Source: Daphnia carinata
Taxonomy: Eukaryota; Arthropoda; Branchiopoda; Diplostraca; Daphniidae
NCBI RefSeq assembly: GCF_022539665.2
Contig: NW_026712508.1
Coordinates: forward strand, 1-50,000
Direction of reading: 5' to 3'
Length of the DNA stretch: 50,000 nt
Below, piece after piece: positions 1-10,369 of this stretch (the first letter of the stretch is position 1; every line of letters starts with the position of its first letter). The notes below the pieces were generated by a model. That model was not told where the DNA came from and ran no database searches. It saw only the letters and a program-made list of their open reading frames with translations. Made by a program: the position numbers and the translations under genes.

Positions 1-2
1 GG

Positions 3-1116
3 ATTTTTCAGCGAACGCTTGCACCTGCATTTCTTCCTCTAGACAAAATAGAGGATGTAAACACAATTAAAAAGCGAAGAGAAGAGAGAAACAGGAGGAG
101 ACAGGAAAGGTTAATCGAGTTAAACGACTCTAGTGAAGTTCTGAACCTCCAAAATAATGAGACAAAAGCGCAAATAACAGACAGCGTTCGTTCGTTATTA
201 AATATAGAGAATCGACAATACATTGAAGGACAAGCAATAAAACACGAATCGCAATTAGCTAATGAGGTTCGCCAGTTATATTGTAAAATCACTTCATTAC
301 AACGAAATCAAGCCATGATTTTGGCACAAATAAATGGACTACTCGCTGGCCGTGCGTTGAATTTAGATGCATGTAGTAGAATTAGCGGAAACGGTAAAAA
401 CCCGGGTTTACAGAAATGTGAAACTGTGCAAATTAAAATAACAGCCGTACAAACAAAATGCGGTTACCAACCATTTTTTCAAACGGATCCGAATACCAAT
501 TTCACCGTTGGAAAGGATGCTTGGTCTCTACACCCATTTCAAGAATGATTTTGGAATGGTCAATATTTCAATTTAAATGACAAAACCTATACTTGGATAA
601 ATGGTGAATGGAAAATCCAGGAGCCATCTATCCATGTTTTCAAATTAAAATTAATTAAAGCATTTGAAGAATTACCTTTGAAAAGTTACGATTATTTGCC
701 CCAGCATCATTCAATGTTCGAGGCAAATAACGTAGAACAATTAAATGTGTTAACCGAATTAATCAGTAGAATCCAACAGTCTAACACTAACTCATTTTCT
801 GGATTAGTTTTAGATAATAAAGCCCAGGTAAATTTCTGGGACATGACAAATTGGATTTCCATATTTAAGTATGGAATATTTAGCGTTATGTGTAATCGCT
901 GTAACAACTCTAATAGCATACATTTGTATCGCTTTTATTCCATTTACTGCAATTTTGAATTTTTGTAAACAAAATGAAAAACCAACAAGAAATCAAAATG
1001 CTGAAATTCCAATGTTAACACGTATAACTTGTAGCAATGTACATAATGATACGCAAATAATCCCAGGCAAAGGACTCTGTTGGAACGACGGATGTCTAGT
1101 TGCACCCCAAAAGTAA
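3..1116 (+). pseudogene. env: env C-terminal fragment of element E, disrupted
   Basis: This is the C-terminal part of an envelope glycoprotein homologous to the env of element A (29167-33303) and of element B. Shared landmarks are a LANEVRQLYC segment, the run KCGYQPFF, a Gly-x-Asp-Ala/Gly-Trp-Ser block, a Trp-rich stretch ending in PSIHV, and a membrane segment at about 880-965. A TGA at 546-548 replaces the Cys seen at the same place in the relatives. A one-base shift near 870 moves the membrane segment into the next frame. The tail ends with the IPGKGLCWNDGC motif discussed in the findings. It was presumably a class III-like membrane fusion protein and is now non-functional. Confidence 0.8.
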
Positions 1117-1342
1117 AACTCTTGTAATGACAACCGAAATCGAAACTATTGATCATGTCTCTATAAGATAGAAATGTTGTTGAATCAATGTAACTAACAC
1201 ACCTACCTTTCATCCAACCCTGTCCAAACCCCCCAAAAAAAAATAAAAATAAAAAAAAAATTTCGATGGTATCCAACCTTGGAAGAAGTGTATTTTAGCG
1301 AAAATACAAGTAACTCGTCAGCAAGGGGTCGGTGTCCACCAA

Positions 1343-1808
1343 AAGTTGTCGGAGAACACGGTGGACGTTCCGCATCGCTATTTGATCACCAACTTCCTCT
1401 TGAAACTGTTCAGCCAAGAAAAGAGACGAACGGCAGTTTCGATAGAAAATATCTTCACCAGACTCCAACCACCAGAGGAGCCGAGCAAACCGAATCGGAA
1501 AAATGTCGCGATAGCGAGCGTAACCTGGGAAACGACTACGGAAGAAAAAGAAAATTGAAAGAAACACCAAGAGGAAAATGCCTTACGACTTACGAATAAT
1601 ATCGGTCGGTTTGACAGACACGCTGGAACCCAAAATCGAAAGGAATACCATTCTCAACAACCAAGGATGGCCAGTACAAAGCGAAGAAAAGATTACGATC
1701 AAACGGATGAAATCTTCGGAAGTGAAGATCAGGACGTTGATACGCCACGACGTCAAACATCCACAAAGCAGTATCCACGGCCGAACGACACCACACACAT
1801 GTAATTGA
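1343..1808 (+). pseudogene. Post-env accessory reading frame of element E
   Basis: Two adjoining frames (about 1343-1558 and 1578-1808, one frame apart) match the post-env region of element C (39742-40126) at protein level. Shared pieces include TRL-PPE, NVAxASxxW, and a later block with SVG/TVG-x-TD followed by R-TI-N. Conservation at amino-acid level between two diverged elements suggests a former protein of about 150 residues. No known domain is recognised. A pyrimidine-rich acceptor ending in TTTTAG at about 1297 could make its spliced mRNA. The frame break near 1560 means this copy is damaged. Confidence 0.5.
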
Positions 1809-2124
1809 ACTCTATCTTGCACGAATGAACTCGACGAAAGTCAAGAAAAGAATGAAATACGCTGAAACAAGTAACAACTATAATAAAGCATATCGAAAAA
1901 AAAACCTACCTACCTATCCATTAACCAATTCTCATACTAATAAAAAAATATATATATTATAAGCAAGTTCAAACTCTTCGGTGAAGGTTAAAGGGGCATA
2001 AGAAAATATATATATAAAAAAAAATGTTAGACCTATCTATCTCGTTATAATCTTTTTCCACATGAATAAAACATATTCTCTGACTTAGTAACCCCGGAAG
2101 AAACTTCTTTAAAAGTGGGAGGTA
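1809..2124 (+). other. Non-coding 3' region of element E with polypurine tract
   Basis: No convincing coding frame is seen. The segment is A/T-rich and ends with a purine tract (AAAAGTGGGAGGTA, 2111-2124) directly before the LTR. That is where plus-strand synthesis primes in LTR elements. The equivalent tract of element C lies at 40522-40535 and is very similar. Confidence 0.6.
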
Positions 2125-2486
2125 TGTGATGAGGGCACATCCTGAAGAAGCTGCCAATCAGCAAGACTCGCTAATAATCGGATACCAAGCCTTGGGCGAT
2201 CGTCACCGCAATCCGGTATCGGTCAGCTTCTCAACGCCACGTCGCCATCACGTGATAAGCTGGTATCGGTCAGCTCTACACGCAATCACTCCGTCTTCAC
2301 GTGATAACTTCTAGGAGGTCACCACTGACGTCAAGAACGACCGGAATAACATATATATAAGGCGAGACTCGCAAGGGTCTCAAGAGAGTCATTTTCACGT
2401 CTTTGTGTTTAGTCTAAAGTAGTCTTTAAAATACAATTAGTAATTGGTGATTGGAGTTGTGATTCATTTAAAGACCTAACATTACA
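2125..2486 (+). repeat. 3' LTR of element E
   Basis: A 362-bp LTR starts TGTGATGAGG and ends in ATTACA. It contains a TATA-like TATATATAAGG at about 2349-2360, which would be its core promoter. A diverged copy of the same LTR family is present as a solo LTR at 3573-3948. The first bases, TGTGATGAGG, are also shared with the LTR of element C, so E and C belong to related families. Confidence 0.85.
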
Positions 2487-3152
2487 CTTCCACAAATAAA
2501 AACAATTCTTTTTCACAGTAAATATCCATCTACACCAAATTGGGAGAACTTTAAAAAGGCAGCACTAGAAGCAGAAATTATAGCATACAGTACTCAGGCG
2601 TTAGAACCTAAATCTATATTTAAAATCGAAACACAAAAACCAATAAGAGATGTAGAATCAGAATTAGATGAGCTAAAAAATAACCTAATGAAACTAAATT
2701 TAGCAGGTACAAAACCGTTAGTGGAACAAGAATCGTCAGTAAATAGTGTCGACACGTACCGACAAGGTAGAGACACGACCAGAAATAGTAGCATTAAATG
2801 GAAAGACAGGCAGCCGTCTAGAGATAGCTCATATAATAGAAATCGCCAAGATCGTTCATACAAACAAGATAGGGATAGATACGACGATAGAAATCGTTCA
2901 AGATCGACAAGCCGCGGAAGATTCCGTGAATCCGAGAATAGGCAAAGAGACAGAAGTAGCTCGAGAACTAGATCGAATAACGAAAGACCGAGATCCAAAA
3001 GCCCACACGCATCTCGTGACACGCATAAACGAAGATCAAACAGTCAAAGTAGAGACGACGCGATAATCTGTCACAGATGCCACAACAAAGGACATATCGC
3101 AAAAGACTGTCGGACCAAAAACCCGAAAAGGTTTCAGGAAAAAGCGGAATAG
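2487..3152 (+). pseudogene. gag: Element D gag, C-terminal half with zinc knuckle
   Basis: This is an open frame for the end of Gag, cut at its 5' side by element E. It is colinear with the Gag of element C: the capsid end (KTILFH, then an Asn-Trp stretch), a short coiled-coil segment, a long Arg/Ser/Asp-rich nucleic-acid-binding region, then a CCHC zinc knuckle C-x2-C-x4-H-x4-C at about 3067-3110. The frame stops at 3150-3152. The pol frame overlaps it in the -1 frame, as in C and A. The N-terminal part of this gag lies left of the window, beyond element E. Confidence 0.85.
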
Positions 3153-4318
3153 AACAAGCAAATCAAACATGTAGATTAATTAGAATTCCCGTAGAATATA
3201 GTACACAGAAATCCCAAGCCCTAATAGACACTGGTGCAGCAGCCAGTATAATGTCATCAGAAAAAGTTTCCCTTCTAGCAGTAATCATTCGTATCAGCAT
3301 CAGGGAATGAAATGTACCCATTAGGATATTTCACACTTAGCATAAAACTAGCACCAAATTGTATTTTGCAACATGACTTTTTCATGTTACCAGAAGCTCA
3401 GGAAGGTTGTACATTGGGTTTAGACTTTTTTCATCAATATAAAACTAAGATAGACGTAGCTAATCACCTACTAACAATAGTAGCTAACGGAATAGAGACT
3501 AGCATTAGTTTTAGAAAGTTAGCCACTCCGATCTATAATATCCAACAAAATTCGAAGATAACGTTTGAATTGTGTGATGAGGGCACATCTTGAAGAAGCT
3601 GCCAATTAGCAAGACTCGCTAATGACCAGATACCAAGCCTTGGGCGATCTTCACCACAATCCGGTATCGGTCAGCTTCTTAACAACACGTCGCCATCACG
3701 TGATAAACTGGTATCGGTCAGCATCATCTCCACACCATCATCACTCCGTCTTCACGTGATGACTTCTAGAAGGTCACCTTTGACGTCAAGAGTGACCTGG
3801 TTAATATCTATATAAGGCGAGACTCGTAGAGCCTCGCCAGGGAGTTTACACTGTTATTATGTCCGTGTGATTAGTCATATGAAGTCTTGTGAAATACACT
3901 TAGTATCTAGTGATCGAGTTTTGATTCATTTAAAACCACAATATTACAATTGTCACACTTAGATGTGAAGGACAGAGTCAAAATTAGTCAAGTTTTAAAC
4001 AGTCATAGAGATGTATTTGCATCTAAATTAATAGAATTAGGTAGAACTAGTGTATTTAAACATAGAATAAAAGGAAATCCCAAATTGAGAGGTGCATATA
4101 GAATGCCCCAAGCAATCAAACCGATAGCAAGGCAACAAATCGAAGAAATGCTCAAGTACAATATCATAAGGGAAAGCCACAGTGCTTTCAGAGCATCAAT
4201 CGTTATGGTTAAGAAAAAATATGAAATGAAAAAAGGTGAATTGAGACTATGCGTTGACTATAGAGATCTAAATGCGGTAACAATAAAGGATCGGTACCCT
4301 CTACCAAGAATTGAGGAC
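3077..4318 (+). pseudogene. pol: Element D pol, protease and start of reverse transcriptase
   Basis: The frame begins in -1 overlap with gag. It encodes an aspartic protease with the active-site run LIDTGAAAS at about 3220. A small deletion with a frameshift near 3280-3300 breaks it. It resumes at 3312 and runs to the solo LTR at 3573. After the LTR (3949 onward) it continues into the N-terminal reverse transcriptase region ([20 protein letters not shown]) and is cut again at 4318 by element C. The rest of the RT reappears at 40987. Every break coincides with an insertion or small lesion, so this is one ancient pol. Confidence 0.85.
3573..3948 (+). repeat. Solo LTR (E family) with 4-bp target duplication ATTG
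   Basis: The 376-bp sequence starts TGTGATGAGGGCACATC and ends in TATTACA. ATTG flanks it on both sides (3569-3572 and 3949-3952). Removing it rejoins the protease and RT parts of D's pol without a gap. It matches the E 3' LTR at 2125-2486 with scattered differences and has a TATA-like TATATAAGG at about 3814. It is a classic solo LTR left by recombination between two LTRs. Confidence 0.92.
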
Positions 4319-4765
4319 TGTGATGAGGACATATACCGAAGAACGCCACCAATTAGTTAGCTTAGCTAATTAATAGATTCCAGCCTTGGATGATCCCACG
4401 GCGAACTGGTATCAGACAGTCCTTCATCCTCACGGAGTCTTCCCACGCCAAACCAGTATCAGGCAGCTCTTCACCCCTACGATCACTTCGTCTTCACGTG
4501 ATCATCTCTCGGAGGTCACCATTGACGTCAAGAGTGACCTCATAATAACTGATAAAAGCTGTGACTAAAGGGGGGCTCGGGGTCTGTGTTTAGTGTGTTA
4601 AGAGCGTATTAAGTGTCCGTGTTAGAGAGCTTAGCGAGTGTGTTAGAGTTCTTAGAAAATCTATTATTGTATCTACGTCTGTGTGATTAGTCTGTTTTAG
4701 TCTTGATAAATACACTTAGAATCTAGTGAATTGAGTCGCGAGTTATTCAGAAACCCAACGTTACA
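4319..4765 (+). repeat. 5' LTR of element C
   Basis: It starts TGTGATGAGGAC and ends CGTTACA. It is preceded by the target duplication GGAC and followed after two bases by a primer-binding-like TGG. The copy at 40536-40982 differs at about 4565 (T/A) and about 4605 (C/T). GATAAAAG near 4551 is the best TATA-like element. Confidence 0.93.
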
Positions 4766-4767
4766 TT

Positions 4768-4784
4768 TGGTGAACGTGCCAGTG
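4768..4784 (+). other. Primer-binding site of element C
   Basis: TGGTGAACGTGCCAGTG begins two bases after the LTR end, the standard place for tRNA priming of minus-strand DNA. TGG complements the tRNA CCA end. I could not match the rest to a specific tRNA by eye. Confidence 0.65.
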
Positions 4785-4901
4785 TTGAACTTAGTTCGAC
4801 TGTGACCAACCCAGACTCCTGCCCAGCGGCTCAACTAGCGGACCGAAAGGCCTACCGCATAACATTGCAGACGATCGGCAATCGTCTTGAACTCCCCGCG
4901 C

Positions 4902-4912
4902 AGAGGGTAAGT
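4902..4912 (+). promoter_or_regulatory. Splice donor in leader of element C
   Basis: AGAGG/GTAAGT matches the donor consensus closely and lies only 13 bases before the gag ATG (4920). The corresponding acceptor is the CAG at 39473-39475, directly before the env ATG. Element A has the same geometry. Confidence 0.6.
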
Positions 4913-4919
4913 TGTTTCA

Positions 4920-7290
4920 ATGTCAACTGAAGATTTAACTGTAGACAAATATACGCCATCCGCCCCGACATGAGCAGATAGTAGAAGTAAAGGAACGTCC
5001 TAGAAGGCGTAGTGTAGTTGACTCTAAGCGTACGACGCCAAGAGTATATCCTAATTTAGATAAAGAACAGAAAAATGAGATAGCAGAAGTCCGAATTGTT
5101 CCTTTTAAAAGAACTAGAAGTGCGGGAGATAGCCCGAGAGAAAGTGACGAAGAAAAACAATTAGTAAGGTATAATTCAAAAGAAAATTTGCCTAGCAGAA
5201 AGAGAAACAAACTGTTAGAGGAGAGAGATTTTCTGAAAACCGCATTGATAGGAATCCACGAAGCAATAAATAAATGTAAATTAGAATTAGAAACAACTAA
5301 AGATAAGGCAACCACTAAACAGCTGAAAACACGTTTGAAAGAATAAGACTTAGAATACAAGTTGATTTCTGAAAAACTAATTGCAGCTGAAGCTAAAATC
5401 CAAGAACTTGAAAGTCAAGGTTTAGTTTTATTACAGACAGCTACAATCCAGCAACATGCAATAGAATATCAAGCCAGTAATTTGACCCAGCAATTAGAAC
5501 AAACTCAGGAGGAGAAAACGAATTTAATATCCACGCTTGTTAAGAAGACACAGGACGTGCAAACCTTAGAAACAACGATACGCAAAGTTGAGTCCGAGCA
5601 TACATCGGTAAGGACGAAGCTAGTTAAAGACAAGTCTAAACTCCAACAGGAGGTAGAAAAGCTAAAACAGAGGGAAGCTCAACTTCTCCAAGAAGGAACC
5701 GTTCTTTTGAACAAGTATAGCATTACTCAAGCCGAACTAGAAAAGTTACAATCAGACCACAAAACTCTTGAGGCAAAAAGCTTAGACCAAGAAAACGAAA
5801 TTCAGATTCTACAAACAGAACAGAAAAAGCTAATCTTAAACGTAGCGGACAAAGAAAACGAAATATCCCAACTAAAGGAATTTATTAACGAAAGACAAAT
5901 AAGGCTACATCTACATCAGCAAGAACAATTAGATTATACGACTAAAATTGCTACAATTCAGTCAGAAAACAATCAACTTAAGCACAATTTGAACATTAGC
6001 CAGATTAACGAAACAACCTTACACGACAACCAAACTAAGCAAATAATAGAAATATCAACATTACAGACAGCTAATCAATCGTTAGAAGACAAATTTAGAA
6101 GGCTACAACAAACAATCGCGGGAGCCGCAAGCACAAACGAGTTAGAGATAGCACAACACACCTTAGCCATACAGAATAGAAAGATTGTGTCCTTAGAAAA
6201 CGAATTAACGGAGCTGGGACAAGCGCTCCAGTTAGCGAGCCAAGCAGCGGAGCGAGCAGCTAAGCTGGATACCGAAAACAATTATCTTAGAGGAAACATA
6301 GAACAACTAAATAGAAACAACCAGACACTATTAGAACAACTAGCACAACCAGCTAACACAATTGACACAACTAACGAAGCACCTAGAATGGCAGCCAACG
6401 ATGATATACGAGCATTAGCAGTAGCCATTACGCGTAGAGACGAAACACAGAACATCCCTATTTATAGTGGCAACGTGAATGATCAACCAATAGGGGTATG
6501 GTTGAGAGATGCGGAGGCGATAGCAACGATTCACGAATGGCCTAGGGAATCCACCAAAAAGATTTTAGCCACAAGGTTAAAGGGAACAGCATTGCAGTGG
6601 CATATCGATAGGCTACGAGTAGCACCGAGAGAATCTTATACCGACTGGCGGAATGCATTAAAAGATCATTTTAAACACCCAGCAGATAGAGCAAAACAGA
6701 AGTCCAAGTTATTAACGGTAAAACAATCCCCTAACCAACCAGTTAGGCATTTTATAGACAAAATAACGCAGGCTTATAACGCAATCTATAAAGAAGGAGA
6801 CGAAGAGCAATTTCAAAGTGCGGAACTCACAGCTCTTAAAGACGACACTCTGATTAAAATGCTATTAGATGGACTACTTCCACCAATTAAAACAATTCTT
6901 TTCCACAATAAGTACCCAACCACCGCAAATTGGCAAAATTTTAAGCAAGCTGCTCTGGAGGCTGAGGAAATTGCTTATAACACACAAGCACTAGAAGTTA
7001 AACCAGTTTTCAAATTAGATATATTAAAACCAACTAGAGACATAGAAGCCGAATTAAGCCAGACAAAGTTGGAATTAGAAAATCTAAAGAATAATCTAAC
7101 TAAATTGAATCTGTCAGGTACAACATCGAAAACAGGACAAGAACGATCTTTAAGCAATATTGACACTTACAAGCAAGGTAGGGACCCGTCAAGATATAAT
7201 AACGTAAAGTGGGAAGATAGACAGAGATCGAGGGATAATTCGTATAGTAGAGACCGTAGAGATCACTCTTACAACCGAAACAGATCGTAC
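4920..7290 (+). pseudogene. gag: Element C gag, coiled-coil and capsid part
   Basis: Translation should begin at the ATG at 4920, but the frame shifts near 4950-4975 and meets a TAA at 5344-5346. After that it is open to the insertion point of A at 7290 and continues at 35664. The first ~350 residues are a long Leu/Glu/Gln heptad coiled coil. A Retrotrans_gag-type capsid follows (about 6430-6950; WLRDAE and LKGTALQWH are recognisable), then an Arg/Ser/Asp-rich tail. An N-terminal coiled coil this long is far outside the usual size of Gypsy Gag. The single stop and shift inactivate this copy. Confidence 0.85.
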
Positions 7291-7492
7291 TGTAACGAGC
7301 CCACAGGCTATCCGAAGACAGCCACACCCTCAACATCCCTCAAGCGTTTCACAAGTGAAAGTGAACGTGTCCCCTCCCATTTTACCTTCATTTTGTATGT
7401 GTGTTAGTAGTATAAATACTGCATGATTGTAACATGTAATTCGGACTTGTTACGACAATCCACTGCAATACACGAGGTTTGAAACTTTACAA
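7291..7492 (+). repeat. 5' LTR of element A
   Basis: The 202-bp LTR starts TGTAACGAGCCC and ends CTTTACA. TATAAATA at about 7411 is a good core promoter. The 3' copy at 35463-35663 lacks one T near 7440 and is otherwise the same. Such a short, near-identical pair indicates recent transposition. Confidence 0.95.
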
Positions 7493-7494
7493 TT

Positions 7495-7512
7495 GGAGGT
7501 CCCAACGAGACT
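7495..7512 (+). other. Primer-binding site of element A, tRNA-Gln type
   Basis: TGGAGGTCCCAACGAGAC starts two bases after the LTR. It is complementary to the 3' end of animal tRNA-Gln (ending GGGACCTCCA), with about one mismatch further in. The assignment rests on recall of the tRNA end. Confidence 0.7.
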
Positions 7513-7620
7513 CACACTTGTTGTCCAGTACAAAGTTTCTACCCGTACCTTATTTCAGTGATTGTGCTCTACACTTCCCCGACGAGTCTCCAACAACTCT
7601 ACCAGACCAAGGAACACCAT

Positions 7621-7631
7621 CAAAGGTAAGC
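7621..7631 (+). promoter_or_regulatory. Splice donor in leader of element A
   Basis: CAAAG/GTAAGC is a strong donor eight bases before the in-frame gag ATG at 7634. It pairs logically with the acceptor that ends at 29166, next to the env ATG. This gives a short leader exon joined to env. Confidence 0.6.
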
Positions 7632-7633
7632 GA

Positions 7634-10369
7634 ATGCCGCTTGATCATATTGTATCATAGACTACTCGTAAGGAGAATACTTTGTATCCGAACATTGCTG
7701 ACGAACTATCTCCACCGTTGTACCCCGTATTTCCCGAGCCAGACACAACCAACCAAAATCCCAACTACCCTCGAGAGAAATTTTTAGACCACTGGGAAAC
7801 TCTTGTGGACTTAGAATTTGAACAAGAAGTAGAACAAAACAAAACCTATCAGACTACCACGACAAAAGCAAAAATCCAACAAATAGAATCCAAAAAACAA
7901 GAAGTTATTAAAGAGACCCACAACGCATTACAATTATATTCATATACGTTGTTAGAACCATCGTTGCAAGTACCAAGTGGTATAACAGCAGAAACTATTA
8001 CAAACACCACAAAGACAGTCAAAAATTACGTAGAATCCCTTGGTGGCAACACCGAAAACCTTGACAGTTTATTACAGCAAATTAGCATTGTACATGGTAA
8101 AGAGAAAGAATTCTTATTAGGTACCAGCCGTATTTTACAAAAAGAAGTAGTACTTGCGCAGATTACAGAGAAAAAATGTTCGTCTGAACTCAATTTTGAG
8201 TTACAGAGCTTAAGAAAGCAGCTAGAGAGCAACAAGAAAAAGGCAAAGAGTTCCAAATACACCTTAAGTAGCTCCCTTGAACAACTCCAAGAAAGTAACG
8301 AAACACTAAAAAACTCCCTTGAAAAAACTGCCAATCGAATAAGCGAATTAGAAACAAGCCTTGAAAGTGCCACAGCAACAGAAAACCAACTACAAAACCT
8401 GTTACGAAAAAAAGAAGCCAATATCATAGCAGTTGAGAGAGAAGGGCAAGAAATAATTAGTAAACTTGAAAGTGAAAGAAAACAACTGGTTACGAAGTTA
8501 GAAACCGCCGAGCAACAGATAAAAGCAGCTTTAGAAACAAACAAACAACTTCAGACAGAAACAAAAGAAACAAAAGAGATCCTTGAAAAAACCTTAACAG
8601 AAAAAATCGCCTTACGAAGAAGTCTGATAGATATTACTACAAAGAATAAAAATCTTGAAACAGAATTACAAAAAATCAACGCACAGACAATAGACCAAGA
8701 AGAAAAGATTAAGTATCTGGAGAACAGGATAAGAGAATATAGAAAGCAACAGGTAACATTCGCTGAAACCGAAGACTTAGACAACTCCAACGAACCAGGA
8801 GAGATAACGAAATTAGTAAGTGAGATAAACGACCTAACCTCAATAACAGAAGGAGACAAATCCCTTCACTTCGAGTTAGAATCTGAACAAGTTGAAAAAC
8901 TACAGCAACTCAACAACGACCTACAGAACCAAATCGAGATCCAAAACAACAACCTTCTTCAACTAGAGCGAAAGTACCAAACTCTCAAAAACAAAATCGA
9001 AATGGGACTTTCACACAAAGAAGCTTCAAGAATTGACCGCGACACAACAGATACCGATAGCCTTGATACATCCACAACCCAACCAATTGTAAAAGCATTA
9101 GGAGAATTATTTTCCAGAGAAGACAAAAAGTCAATTCCAATCTTCAAAGGGAAAAGTACTGATAAACTAATAACAGAATGGCTGAAGGACGCCGAACATG
9201 TCGCACGCAACAACGACTGGGACGACAACCAAAAAATACGATTCTTCTCTGACAGACTAAAAGGCGATGCCTTAGAATGGCATGGAAACTGCGTGGAAGA
9301 GCAAGGTGACGAATTAAGTTATGACGAATGGAAAACTGCCATTATTGCAAGATTCCAGGATGCATACGACTTAGCAGCACAAAGAAAAAAGTTATCCACG
9401 CTAAAACAAAAACCTGAAGAGAAATGCAAAGCCTTTATTTCAAGAATCAACAGTCTCTACGAGTCCATTGAAGGCAAAGAAGAAAAATCTGACCAAAACC
9501 AGACCATAGTTGAAGGTCGACTCATAAACACAGTCAAAAGAATGAGAGATTATACCAAAATCAAAATTCTGATGCAAGGCATTTTACCAAAATTCAGAGC
9601 AGAGCTCTATTTTCGAATGCCCGAAGACCCTGAAGATTTTGATCAGCTTTGTAAACAACTAATCATATCTGAAGGTATCCTATATAGCAAGGAAACTGCA
9701 GAAGACAAGGAAATAAATGCGGTAATAGCAGGGATAACGCATCACGAGAAACAACAAGACAACGAACTTTCACAACAAAAGACAGAAATCGAATTCCTAA
9801 AACAAAAAATACGTGAACTGGAAGATACTAATAAAAACCGTGAATTGTCACAGGATACCGATATAACCATAGCAGCCACAGATCAATACGAGCAAAGATC
9901 TTCGCGATCAAGTGATCGTTACTCCAGACCACAAAATCCGCGAGTCCGATTTCAAGAGAGACCGAATAGCAGAGGCTCCAGTAGTGACCGAAACTTCAAT
10001 CGAAACAGAGATAACAGCCCATACCGCACCAACTATACTTCACCAAGAAGAGAAGGTACCCCCACGGGATATAGGCAATCAAATTACCCAACTTACCAGC
10101 AAACACCCCAGAGACCCGCATACAACAACAGACCGATACACTACAATCGACCGAACTCCCAACCACATAACAATCATCAAGTGTATCATCAAAACCCAGC
10201 CTATACTCATCAATACCCACAGCCACGACGAAATCAGCCAAACACCACTGACAACCTGGGAAATAGAATTATTATCTGCCACAAGTGCAATAAAAGAGGA
10301 CACATTGCGCGAGAATGTTGGACGGATATGGCACGTATCAACAACCCGAACCACCGTCAAATGCAGTAA
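7634..10369 (+). CDS. gag: Element A Gag with long coiled coil and zinc knuckle
   Basis: The ATG at 7634 is in frame with a very long open frame, but a TAG at 7658-7660 lies between them. Beyond it no ATG occurs for more than 400 codons, so start choice is unclear: readthrough, non-AUG start, or a mutation. Residues of about the first 430 form an Asn/Gln/Glu/Lys-rich coiled coil. A Gypsy capsid domain follows (about 9130-9700; WLKDAEHVA, LKGDALEWH), then a second short coiled coil, an Arg/Asn/Pro/Tyr-rich tail, and a CCHC knuckle (C-x2-C-x4-H-x4-C) at about 10280-10320. It forms the particle and packages RNA. Pol overlaps in the -1 frame. Confidence 0.88.

Larger units (their letters stand above)
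1..2486 (+). mobile_element. Element E: 3' end of an env-bearing Ty3/Gypsy retrotransposon
   Basis: The segment holds, in order, the C-terminal half of an env gene, a short accessory reading frame, a purine tract and a 3' LTR. This is the normal 3' order of an env-carrying Gypsy element. The 5' part lies left of the window. After the LTR the sequence becomes the gag of another element (D), so E is an insertion in D. The target duplication would be CTTC (2487-2490), with its partner outside the window. The env carries a nonsense codon and a frameshift, so the copy is dead. Confidence 0.8.

Noticed and set aside
1295-1570. Minus-strand frame with FPGYARY and LLWWLESGED, similar to 39693-39950
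   Set aside because: Similarity between C and E exists on both strands, but the plus strand is the sense of both elements, and the plus frame matches at amino-acid level, so the minus frame is taken as a shadow.
8026-8859. Leu/Ser-rich minus-strand frames opposite element A gag
   Set aside because: They are shadows of the Lys/Glu/Gln coiled coil on the plus strand, with no motif of their own.
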